A stretch of 64,000 bases of DNA from positions 46,001 through 110,000 of the forward strand of contig NC_011027.1 in NCBI RefSeq assembly GCF_000020505.1, read 5' to 3'. This document shows positions 42,617-50,921 of the stretch, piece after piece. The translations under genes were made by a program, and so were the position numbers. How positions within the stretch are numbered: the stretch's first letter is position 1; the number at the start of each line of letters is the position of its first letter. The notes below the pieces were generated by a model. That model was not told where the DNA came from. It saw only the letters and a list, made by a program, of their open reading frames with translations, and made no database searches. Origin of the DNA: Chlorobaculum parvum NCIB 8327 (GTDB lineage Bacteria; Bacteroidota; Chlorobiia; Chlorobiales; Chlorobiaceae).

Positions 42617-43276
42617 TTATCTGCTGACCCGGTATGGCTCGTACACCGGGCGCTTCCCTTCAAGGACCTCCTTGAGCTTGTGCACCTGGTGTTCCATGTG
42701 CCGCCGGATGTTCATCGCCTTTCCGGTTTCCTGATCGACGGCATTTTCCCACATCCGCCGCTCGAAAACGGTCAGAAACGTTTTCCTTGCCTTGTCTGTC
42801 AAAAAACAACCGAGTCTGTCTTTATGATAATAAAAATCCTTGTTCCTCAGAATTCCCTTGTTGAGCATGTACAGCGCCAACGAATCGATAATGGTTCTGA
42901 ACTCTTCGACAAGATCGTTGATGAGCGCTGGATTTCCTTTGTCTTCAGCATGAAGAAAGCCGATGTAAGGGTTCATGCCTTTCATCCGCACGAGAGAAAA
43001 CATGTTGGTGTGCAGCAGTGAATAACCAAAACTGAGCAAGCTGTTGACCGGGTCGGTCGGAGGCCTGCGAACACGGCGGAACGCTTCGGTATAAAACGGA
43101 AGCTCTTTTTTGAACAGGAGTCCAAACAACTCGAAGTACAGCGCGGCAGCTTTTCCCTCAAAGCCTCTCAACGCATCCATGCTTTCGCACCTCTGCGCAT
43201 GTCCGGCCAGCGCACTCAAAGCGCCAAGATGGTTATCGAACCGCTCTTTCAGTTCGCCGTTATGCTCCCATGCCAT
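42617..43276 (-). pseudogene. cas1: cas1, N-terminally truncated
   Basis: The frame encodes 219 residues that match only the catalytic helical domain of the integrase Cas1. RGFEGKAAALYFELF holds the first catalytic Glu, RPPTDPVNSLLSFGYSLL is a strong signature, the His lies in IGFLHAEDKGNPAL, and the last acid in NDLVEEFR. Full Cas1 is about 330 residues, so roughly 100 residues of the N-terminal beta domain, needed for dimer formation, are absent. Cas1-like residues (NPKIRNSRTLIRKRRA) continue 21 codons upstream of the ATG without a start codon until a TAA at 43340-43342. This shows that a longer gene was cut. The divergent csx15 gene now occupies the place of the missing part. No cas2 is present. 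Confidence 0.85.
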
Positions 43277-43395
43277 AGCCCGGCGTTTGCGAATAAGGGT
43301 GCGGGAATTGCGGATTTTTGGGTTGCTTATTGATATATCTTAGTTTTGTATCGCTGGGCAATGAACAGCCAATAATAACCAACGACTTTTCCAAA

Positions 43396-43974
43396 ATGCA
43401 GGAATTGTTGAGCCAACTGACCATTTCAGAGTGGGCGATCATCATCTCTGGTATCAGTACTATTGCCGTGGTGTTTCAACAAGCGCTTGAACTCATCTTT
43501 ACCAGAAATATTCCGTGGCTCATCCGGTTGCTGCAAAAAGGCTGGCGCTGGTTAAAACGCCTCGTGCGAGGTCGTTTAACGGGAGTGCGGACCCTGATAC
43601 TCAATTGCTCCGGACACCCGGTTCACCCCGCGCAGAAAAGCGCCATCGAAAAACTGATGCACTGGCAGGACGCCGAAGTGCTCGATGTCGAGCTGGGCAA
43701 CGTGCCCGAAGACCGGCATTTCGTTCCGTCAATCGAAAAAGCGATTGACCGGCTCGGCCTGACCTCGAAGGAGTGGGAACAGCCGATAGTAGTCATCCCG
43801 GCAGGCTACCCGCCCGCTTGCTCGGCTATTCAGTCAATCCTGCACGGCAGGCTCGGCCACTTTCCCGACGTCGTCCGGCTCCGACGCGTCGACCCGGTTG
43901 ACGGAGTGCGCTACGAAGTTGCCGAAATCATGCCCCTGCAACAATTGCGGCACGATTCGAGGGGAAAACGGTGA
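43396..43974 (+). CDS. csx15: Membrane-anchored Csx15 (putative ring nuclease)
   Basis: A 192-residue protein. Residues 12-35 (EWAIIISGISTIAVVFQQAL onwards) form one membrane helix, followed by a basic, Trp-rich linker to about 62. The rest is a full Csx15 domain: TLILNCSGHPVHPAQK, LGLTSKEWEQPIVVIPAG, SAIQSILHGRLGHFPDVVRL and ending RYEVAEIMPLQQLR. Csx15 is a type III accessory family that has been proposed to be a ring nuclease, degrading cyclic oligoadenylate. The anchor would place it at the inner membrane, facing the cytoplasm. I chose the ATG at 43396; a TTG 78 bases upstream is in frame but adds nothing recognisable. It is divergent from truncated cas1 and 230 bases before cas10. Confidence 0.8.
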   Translation: MQELLSQLTISEWAIIISGISTIAVVFQQALELIFTRNIPWLIRLLQKGWRWLKRLVRGRLTGVRTLILNCSGHPVHPAQKSAIEKLMHWQDAEVLDVELGNVPEDRHFVPSIEKAIDRLGLTSKEWEQPIVVIPAGYPPACSAIQSILHGRLGHFPDVVRLRRVDPVDGVRYEVAEIMPLQQLRHDSRGKR

Positions 43975-44204
43975 TGGTCAGCATTTTTTAGTGTTGATTA
44001 AGCCGGGAAAAAAGCGTAAGCTGATAAGAGTGCTTATGTTCGACCTCTGATGAGATGATGACCAAGTACGCGCAATCCCCGCTCAGCCTTTCAGCTATGC
44101 CTCGATGGTAACTCCCCAAAGGGTATGAGTATCCCCGACCCTGATCTGCGATTTTCGGTAGAACGACTTTTTGCCTTTTTGTAAGCGCATTATTCTGTAC
44201 CGTT

Positions 44205-46598
44205 ATGTCGAGTCAGCATCCAGTCATCGAATGTGGAATCCGGCTTCTGAAATCACCAGAAGGAGAACTCAAAACCGGATGGACAGAGCAGGGCGGCAAA
44301 GAGCTTGCGGAAGCCTGCTCACTGCTGAACATCAAGCTTGATGAGCCTCTGACGCTTCAAGCGCTGCAATCTGTCTTTCTGGAAGAGAACTCTCCGGAGG
44401 CTGCGCCAATGTGGTTTAAGCCTTGCGAACTCAAAGCCGGACCACTTCCCGCTCTCGTTGAAACCCCAGAACCCGACCAACTCACTCTCCGAAACACCCT
44501 CCAGGGCCTCCGCCAAACCGGCAATGGAGAGGCGGCTTTTTCCGATCCGTTGACAGAGCTGGAACACTACGGCAGTTTCATTGCCACCTCTGCTCACGCC
44601 TCAACTCCCCTTTTCGACCTCTTCAAAAGCCTTGCCGCCCTCTACGACTGCCTCAAACAGGGCACTCCTGAAACACCATGCCTTATGGTGAGTTGCGACT
44701 TTTCAGGCATTCAGGACACCGTGTACACCATCACCTCCAAAGGTGCGCTCAAAACCCTGCGGGCGCGCTCGTTCATGCTTGAGCTGCTCTGCGAACACCT
44801 GATCTACGAAATTCTTCACATGGCACGCTCTGACCGTCACGCTGTCATCTATTCCGGTGGTGGAGGCTTCAGCCTATTGTTGCCCAACATCGAACAATCG
44901 CACGACAGCGATGGGGGGATCATCGAAAAAATCGAGGAGTACAGAGAGACCATCAACAAGTGGGCGTTGAAAGAGTTTGAAGGGCGGCTCTTCATCGCTC
45001 TCGACGCAAAGCCTTTTGATAAAGAAAAGCTTCGCGACCAGGCATCGTTCCAGGAGATACGTCAATCCCAAGCCGACGCGCTTGATCGCCTCAAACGGCG
45101 CAAATTCAGTGACCATCTTGAGACGCTCTTCACTCCGTCAATGCCGGAACAAGTAACGGTAAAGAAAGAGTGCCAGATAACCCATCGGGACGATCTGACC
45201 GATGATGAGATGTTCGACCTCAACGAGCTAAAAAAGTGCGTCTCCATGGCATCAGTGGATGCCGACAAGCGTGACAGCGACGACTACCTCTGGGTCTCGG
45301 AAAGCTGCTACCACCAGTTTAAGCTTGGCGACAAGCTGGTTGGAGCCACCGGCATCTTCAGATACACAACCGCCATTGACCGCTCAAAAAACCCCGGCAC
45401 CCTCGTGCTGCCCAGCGCTTCTGGCGGGATGGTCTCTTACACTGTCGAAGAGGTCGCCGACGCCACTCCGGCGACTCAATGGTCGATCAACTCATGGGAT
45501 GGCCAGAGACTCTTCCTCTACGCCAACTATGTCAGAAAGCATGGTGAGCTCTCAGCCTACGCAAGGCAGGAGGAGAAAGAGCAGTTACTCGAAGAGGGTA
45601 GGAGGTCTGTCAAGGCTGACGACACCGCCTCCTTTGCCGGTCTTGCCGCGAGCTCCTGCGGTGCCGACCTCATTGGCGCACTCCGCATGGATGTCGATAA
45701 TCTCGGGAAGCTCTTCAGCAGCATCAGCAACATTGCCCAGCTCTCAGCACGCTCACGAATGCTGAACCTTTTCTTCAAGCTCCATCTCAACCACATCTGC
45801 GCAAACCGCTCTTTTGATCTTCTCAAAAAAAATCAAGCAGAGCACGAAGAGTGGGGTAAACCGGGGCGCAATGTCTCGATCATCTACGCCGGTGGTGACG
45901 ACCTCTTCATTGTGGGGGCGTGGGATGAGACCGTTGAGTTGGCCTTTGATATTCAGGAGGAGTTTGAGTGTTTCACTGCCGCCCTTCCCAAGGGAGCGAA
46001 TGGAATCAGCGGCGGCTTGACGCTCCACCAGCCGAAGTTCCCGCTTTATCAGATGGCCCGCCTCTCAGCCGAAGCCGAAGCGTACGCAAAGGGTGATCGT
46101 GACGCCGAAGAGCTTAAGCCAAAGAAAAACCGTATTTCGCTCTTTTACGACCACTCAAAAGTGAACCGAAAGAGGCGGCTTGGGGACAGAGAGCTGTCGC
46201 AGCGGTATATGCTCTCTATGCAGTGGGGGCTGGCCAATGCGTTTCTCCGCTCGTTGATGAAGGTGTATCAACGCTGCTTTAAACAAACTGCATTTCAGAG
46301 CGAAGAGAGAAAGGGAATTGAAATTGAAAAATTCAGCTACGGCACCATTGAAAAGTGGTTTGCCGTTATCAAAAAATATCAGCAAAGCAATCAACTCTAC
46401 CTGCCTACAATGGCTCGGGTTATGAAAGATGTCGAACGAGAATTTTCTGACGACGACAAAGACGATAAAGACGACAAAGCTGAGCTGTTCAAAAATCTGG
46501 TTTCCTATCTCTACACAACAGAAGAGAACAAAAGAAACTGGATATCTCACTTGCATATCGCACTCAACTGGCTAACCTATCTCAGGAGAAAAGTATAA
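44205..46598 (+). CDS. cas10: Cas10 (Csm1), without recognisable HD domain
   Basis: The 797-residue large subunit of the type III-A complex. The first palm domain begins near residue 165 (LMVSCDFSGIQDTVYTI), with a SGGGGFSLLL segment. A zinc/linker region follows, then the second palm with the cyclase signature YAGGDDLF (GGDD at 563-566), so synthesis of cyclic oligoadenylate should be intact. Residues 1-160 contain no HD pair and no LLHDIGK-type motif, so the DNase domain appears lost or replaced. It is the first gene of cas10-csm2-csm3-csm4-csm5-CARF-cas6, all on one strand, and shares its stop with the csm2 start (TAATG). Confidence 0.93.
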   Translation: MSSQHPVIECGIRLLKSPEGELKTGWTEQGGKELAEACSLLNIKLDEPLTLQALQSVFLEENSPEAAPMWFKPCELKAGPLPALVETPEPDQLTLRNTLQGLRQTGNGEAAFSDPLTELEHYGSFIATSAHASTPLFDLFKSLAALYDCLKQGTPETPCLMVSCDFSGIQDTVYTITSKGALKTLRARSFMLELLCEHLIYEILHMARSDRHAVIYSGGGGFSLLLPNIEQSHDSDGGIIEKIEEYRETINKWALKEFEGRLFIALDAKPFDKEKLRDQASFQEIRQSQADALDRLKRRKFSDHLETLFTPSMPEQVTVKKECQITHRDDLTDDEMFDLNELKKCVSMASVDADKRDSDDYLWVSESCYHQFKLGDKLVGATGIFRYTTAIDRSKNPGTLVLPSASGGMVSYTVEEVADATPATQWSINSWDGQRLFLYANYVRKHGELSAYARQEEKEQLLEEGRRSVKADDTASFAGLAASSCGADLIGALRMDVDNLGKLFSSISNIAQLSARSRMLNLFFKLHLNHICANRSFDLLKKNQAEHEEWGKPGRNVSIIYAGGDDLFIVGAWDETVELAFDIQEEFECFTAALPKGANGISGGLTLHQPKFPLYQMARLSAEAEAYAKGDRDAEELKPKKNRISLFYDHSKVNRKRRLGDRELSQRYMLSMQWGLANAFLRSLMKVYQRCFKQTAFQSEERKGIEIEKFSYGTIEKWFAVIKKYQQSNQLYLPTMARVMKDVEREFSDDDKDDKDDKAELFKNLVSYLYTTEENKRNWISHLHIALNWLTYLRRKV

Positions 46599-47071
46599 TG
46601 GCAGGAAAAGAGTTTGATTTCATTAAAGAGTTGGGAGAGTTGCCAAAACTGGACGAAGTAAAGAAAAGGCTGGAAAGAGTAAACACCTTTTCCTCTGCCT
46701 CTTCAGAGATAAAAGAAAGCTTGTATCTCTATGCTGCAGCCATTGCCAAACAGATGAGTGCAGATGTCACTCCAACTCAGTTGCGACGTTATTACAGCTA
46801 TATCAAGTCAATTGAATTAGTCAACAGAGATCAAAAAGATGATGCTCCTCAAATAATTGACAAGTACAAGCTGAGCTTTCTTCTGCCAAAAATTGCAGGA
46901 AGCAGCGAAAGGAAGAAATTAGAATCGTTGTACGATGTCATGAAGGTATGTCTTTCAAATAACAATGGAGGCAAAATCAAGACTGTAGCTGATCTTCGTC
47001 TCTTCGTTGAATTTTTTGAGGCGATTCTTGACTATCATGCCTCAATAGAAAAGAGTGTAAACCACAACTAA
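46598..47071 (+). CDS. csm2: Csm2, small subunit
   Basis: A 157-residue helical small subunit of the Csm complex, lining the target RNA groove beside Csm3. The conserved segment VTPTQLRRYYSYIKSIE is the typical Csm2 hallmark, followed by KLSFLLPKIAG and a C-terminal LRLFVEFFEAILDYH helix. Length is usual (about 120-160). The start overlaps the cas10 stop by one base. GC content begins to fall here relative to the flanking core genes. Confidence 0.9.
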   Translation: MAGKEFDFIKELGELPKLDEVKKRLERVNTFSSASSEIKESLYLYAAAIAKQMSADVTPTQLRRYYSYIKSIELVNRDQKDDAPQIIDKYKLSFLLPKIAGSSERKKLESLYDVMKVCLSNNNGGKIKTVADLRLFVEFFEAILDYHASIEKSVNHN

Positions 47072-47086
47072 TCAGGAGAGTTAGTG

Positions 47087-47956
47087 ATGAGCGATCCAAA
47101 ACAGCCAAAAACGATCAAGCTCTTGGGCTATGTCAAAATATATGGTGAGATCGAAGCAGTCACCGGCCTGCATATCGGCGGAACCGCTGACGCTATCGAC
47201 AAGGGAGGAATCGATTCACCTGTCATCAAAAATCCGATAACAAATGAACCATACATCCCGGGCAGCTCGCTCAGAGGACGAATGCGCTCCCTGCTTGAGA
47301 AGAAAAATGGGAAACCATTGACAGAGATGACAAAAGGCATCTGGATGGAGATTTATGAAGATGACAAGAAAGAAGATGCTGAGGATGGCAACAAAAAGAA
47401 GGCAAAAGACTCAGAGGTGTGCCGCGTTTTTGGCAATGCGCACACAGGACTCCCTTCTATTTTGATTGTTCGGGACGCACTTTATACAGAAGAGACAAAA
47501 AATAACGGTTACATCGAGTCCGATCTACCGGTAACGGAAGCAAAGATGGAGATTGCCGTTGACAGGATAACTGCCCAGGCATTGCCCCGAACCATCGAGC
47601 GGGTTCCATCAGGAGCGCGGTTTGATTTTTCAATGGTGTACAGGGTTCAGCAGGACGAAAATCACCCAAACCCGACCGATACTCTCGAAAAAGACTTGAA
47701 GAATATTCTTGAAGCGCTCAAAGATATTGAAGAGTTTGACGGACTTGGAGGCAACACCGCACGGGGACATGGCCAGGTAAAATTTCACCTGAAGCCGTTG
47801 CAGGTTACCGTGTTGGAACCAAAGCAGCAATCATCAGAAATTCTGGGTGAGAATCCTGATGCGAAAGGCTTTTATGACCTCAAAAAGATGGCAACCAAGG
47901 GTGCGAAGGTAGCCGGGGAGTTTGGGCCTGCACCATCGAAAGCTCCAACTACATGA
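47087..47956 (+). CDS. csm3: Csm3, backbone RAMP and target RNase
   Basis: The 289-residue backbone subunit, repeated along the crRNA, that cuts target RNA every six bases. VTGLHIGGTADAIDKGGIDS holds the catalytic Asp (in GGIDSPV, residue 43, equal to D33 of Streptococcus Csm3). IPGSSLRGRMRSLLEK is the RAMP glycine loop, and FDGLGGNTARGHGQVKF is the C-terminal glycine-rich loop. An AGGAG box at 47073-47078 suits the ATG at 47087 (a GTG precedes it). A charged insert (residues about 88-105, EDDKKEDAEDGNKKKAKD) and a 30-residue C-terminal tail are extra. Confidence 0.95.
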   Translation: MSDPKQPKTIKLLGYVKIYGEIEAVTGLHIGGTADAIDKGGIDSPVIKNPITNEPYIPGSSLRGRMRSLLEKKNGKPLTEMTKGIWMEIYEDDKKEDAEDGNKKKAKDSEVCRVFGNAHTGLPSILIVRDALYTEETKNNGYIESDLPVTEAKMEIAVDRITAQALPRTIERVPSGARFDFSMVYRVQQDENHPNPTDTLEKDLKNILEALKDIEEFDGLGGNTARGHGQVKFHLKPLQVTVLEPKQQSSEILGENPDAKGFYDLKKMATKGAKVAGEFGPAPSKAPTT

Positions 47957-47969
47957 GATCATCAACGCA

Positions 47970-49070
47970 ATGAATACCGAAAAAACCTACCTCATTCGCC
48001 TCTATTTCAAGAACGCCCTTCGCGTGGGAGCAGCCCGTTCTGGCGTAGGCATAGAGGCATCTCAAGACTACATCCATTCGGACTCCTTTTGGGCAGCGCT
48101 TGCAAACTACTGGGCGCTTCTTGGCTCTGCCGGAGGCATCTCATTTGCTGAGTTTCTCGAAGGCTTTCGCGTAGGGAGTACTAGCTCTGGCGCATCTTCT
48201 GGCGTGCCGCCACTCTTTACTATTTCGTCAGTATTTCCGTTTGCCAGAAGTTCAGGAATGCGCCGCTATTGGCTGCCTAAACCCCTCTCCGTTCCGTTTG
48301 ACCTCTCCACGAGCAACTCTAAAGAGTCGAGAGATTCAGAGAGAGAGAACTACGGCAAAGCGTTGAAACAGGCTCGACTTCTCTCGGACAAAACTTTCAC
48401 CAATTGGCAAGCTTTTGAGCATCAGGTTGGGTACGAAGTAGGCAACGAAAAGGATTTCAGCTCCACAGGCAAAAACAACGTTCGTCCCCAGTCCTCTCTT
48501 GACAGGATAACAAGCCAATCGAATCTCTTTCATAGCGGCATCTCCTACCTCAATCCCAACGACAATGACGAAGGGCTGTACGTTCTTGTGAAAACATCCG
48601 ATGAGCGCGTCAAGGAAGCGCTGGAAGAGGTGCTCGATGTTATCCGCGATGCCGGTGGACTTGGCGGAGACATCAGCTCAGGATGTGGCGAGTTGGTCAA
48701 CTATTCGATAGAGCTTATTGGCAGCAATGACAAAAAATGGGCTTTTCTGCGTGAGTGTGATGGTGCAAATGCCCGTTGCCTGCTCTCACTCTGTTTGCCG
48801 AGCGACCCAAAAACCATCAGCACCAAATTGGTTGCCTATGACACCGTACTCCGCAAAGGGTGGACAGGCTCCTTGACGGCGAGCCTGCAACGCAAACGCC
48901 AAACCCTTTACATGCTTTCGGAAGGAACTGTTCTTTCCGTTGAAGAGCAAGGACAAATGGCGACCATTACCCCCGCCTCCACAAAAACACCTGATTGGAC
49001 AGGCCAACATCCGGTTTATCGTTACGGATATGCGTTCTCAGTACCAATCAAGATCACCTTCGAGGATTGA
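47970..49070 (+). CDS. csm4: Csm4, RAMP subunit holding the crRNA handle
   Basis: The 366-residue Csm4 (Cas5-type) RAMP that caps the 5' handle of the crRNA and contacts Cas10. YLIRLYFKNALRVGA at the N terminus, the IHSDSFWAALANYWALL helix and the GGLGGDISSGCGELVNYSIEL glycine-rich loop (interrupted) are typical. The C terminus ends HPVYRYGYAFSVPIKI. The start at 47970 lies 13 bases after csm3; an in-frame codon further upstream overlaps csm3 and is unlikely. Length is slightly above the common 300-340. Confidence 0.9.
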   Translation: MNTEKTYLIRLYFKNALRVGAARSGVGIEASQDYIHSDSFWAALANYWALLGSAGGISFAEFLEGFRVGSTSSGASSGVPPLFTISSVFPFARSSGMRRYWLPKPLSVPFDLSTSNSKESRDSERENYGKALKQARLLSDKTFTNWQAFEHQVGYEVGNEKDFSSTGKNNVRPQSSLDRITSQSNLFHSGISYLNPNDNDEGLYVLVKTSDERVKEALEEVLDVIRDAGGLGGDISSGCGELVNYSIELIGSNDKKWAFLRECDGANARCLLSLCLPSDPKTISTKLVAYDTVLRKGWTGSLTASLQRKRQTLYMLSEGTVLSVEEQGQMATITPASTKTPDWTGQHPVYRYGYAFSVPIKITFED

Positions 49071-49071
49071 G

Positions 49072-50921
49072 ATGGATAAGACAACAAAATCTAAAGAAAC
49101 TGCCATTATCGAGCTGGAAACGCTCACCCCTCTCTTCATTAAAGGCAAAGACCCCGACTATGGCGAGGGAATGTATTTTTTCCCAAATGAAAACAAAGCC
49201 TATCTCCTCGATAACGATAAGTTGTGTAAATTTATTTATGATAAAACGTATGATAAAGATGGTAATATCTTAGTGGATGGAAAAGATTATGTTGCATTGT
49301 ATAGTGAATTATTGGCGAATGAAGGTGGCGAAAAAGAGATTGCTGGTTTGTATGATAAATTTTCTCGGTTCCAGGCTCAAAGATAGATTCTAGTTTAGAC
49401 GATATTCCTAAGCAAGATAAAGAACGTTTGAAGGGTAAGTCTATTCAGTATTTTCTTGACAATCTTGACTTGTTAGAAAAAAATAAAAAATCCGAGATCG
49501 AGCGTCTTTCCAGGGGGGTTACTACACTCCACTTATCAAACAAGAACAAAAAGTTTATTCAGAATGGATGTGGTGAGCGTTTCCTGCCAGGCAGCTCCAT
49601 CAAAGGAGCAATAAGAAATGCACTTTTATGGAAAATGCTCAATGCTGATATGGGATTAAAACTCAAATTCTCAAAATTTGCTTACGATAAGTTTCAATGG
49701 TGTGAGGAGTGGACTCAAGCCAAAGTATTAGAATATATAAATGGCCTATCAGGGCTATCCCCTCAAAAACAAGAGGAGGAAAAAGAAAGATATAAGAAAA
49801 AGAAGCCGAGAGAGTTTGCTTCCCGCTTTTCTCGAAAAGATGACGACGCACCAACTTCCTTGGCACAGGCATCGCTCGATTCTATAACCTTGGCAGCTTT
49901 CTCTCCAGAGTTTGCAGGCAATAAAGCATTAGTCACGCCAAAGTATATCAAGGAATATAATGAGCAGTGGGGAAAAGCAACCGACATTCATCGAGATCTT
50001 TCCCGTATCATCAGAATTACGGATGCTAACTTTATCGAAAGAGCTAAATGGAAAAAAATCGATATAGCAACATACAATTTAAGGGGTGAAAGGTTTCAGA
50101 AAAGAGATAATACATTTGCCAAACTTGAGGCTACTGATAAAACAACAAAAGCTTGGTTCAGAATTACTCTTGATCACGATCTTGCGAGAGAATTTTTTGG
50201 AAATAGCATTCCGACATATCTCCAATCAATTGAAAATATCTTGAAAACAGTGAGCGAGTTCTTTTATGCGGTAGCGAGAGAGGAACTCGACTTTTATGGA
50301 AAAGCAACTCACGTTGGTCCTGTGCATGCTGTGAAAAAGTGGTACGAAGAGTTACTGCGTTCTGCGGAGCTTGAGGGACAAGAGGGGGCTCAGCTGTTTC
50401 GTCTGGGTTGGGGCGGTGGGATGATGACGAAAACCCAATTTCTCCATCTCGATGAGAAAGACAGAAAACGATCCAGAGACTTGATGAACCCTCGTGATGA
50501 AACGGTTGCACCACAATCGAGATGCTTGCAGACCGAAAAGGTAAATGGGAATAACAACAGAAATCAAGAGGATAAAGCTCTTCACCCATTAGGCTGGTGC
50601 ACGCTCCGTTATCTCGGAAGCAACATAGCTAAAGCTAAAGATGCGTCGGCCAACGCTGAAGCCAAACGGCAAGCAACAGAACCTGCACCACCCGGTTGCG
50701 TTCGTGCAACTATAATGGATGACGAAAGTTTTCCAATTAAGATCAAAATTGAAGAAGGTGAGTATCAGAACTCTAACACCAATCTGAAAATCATGGAGCT
50801 TCAGGATCTCCAGAACACTCAATTCAAAAAAGGTGTGGTTGTGTTTGTGCAACTTAATGAACAACAAGGGAAAAAAGGCAAGAAATCACTTAGGAATGCA
50901 ACCTACAGAGGCAAACCATGA
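49072..50921 (+). pseudogene. csm5: csm5, broken by a frameshift near 49360
   Basis: Csm5 caps the 3' side of the Csm complex. The first part (ATG 49072 to TAG at 49384-49386, 104 residues) has the RAMP start AIIELETLTPLFIKGKDPDY. The second part lies in a different frame, open from 49359 to 50921. It contains GVTTLHLSNKNKKFIQNG, the signature RFLPGSSIKGAIRNALL and the C-terminal LGWGGGMMTKTQ loop. Joining the frames at about 49355-49370 gives one uninterrupted Csm5 of about 610 residues, so a single-base change in an AT-rich run is the simplest reason. A separate second part could start at TTG 49428. A sequencing error, true mutation, programmed shift or split protein cannot be told apart here. 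AT content is high. Confidence 0.85.

Noticed and set aside
44245-44261. Near-copy of the efflux operator (TTCTGA-N5-CCAGAA)
   Set aside because: It has one mismatch and lies within the cas10 coding sequence far from any promoter; likely chance.
49351-49370. Programmed -1 slip site in csm5
   Set aside because: The local AAA-TTT codons do not form a classical X-XXY-YYZ slippery heptamer in the original frame, so a plain mutation or sequencing error is more likely.
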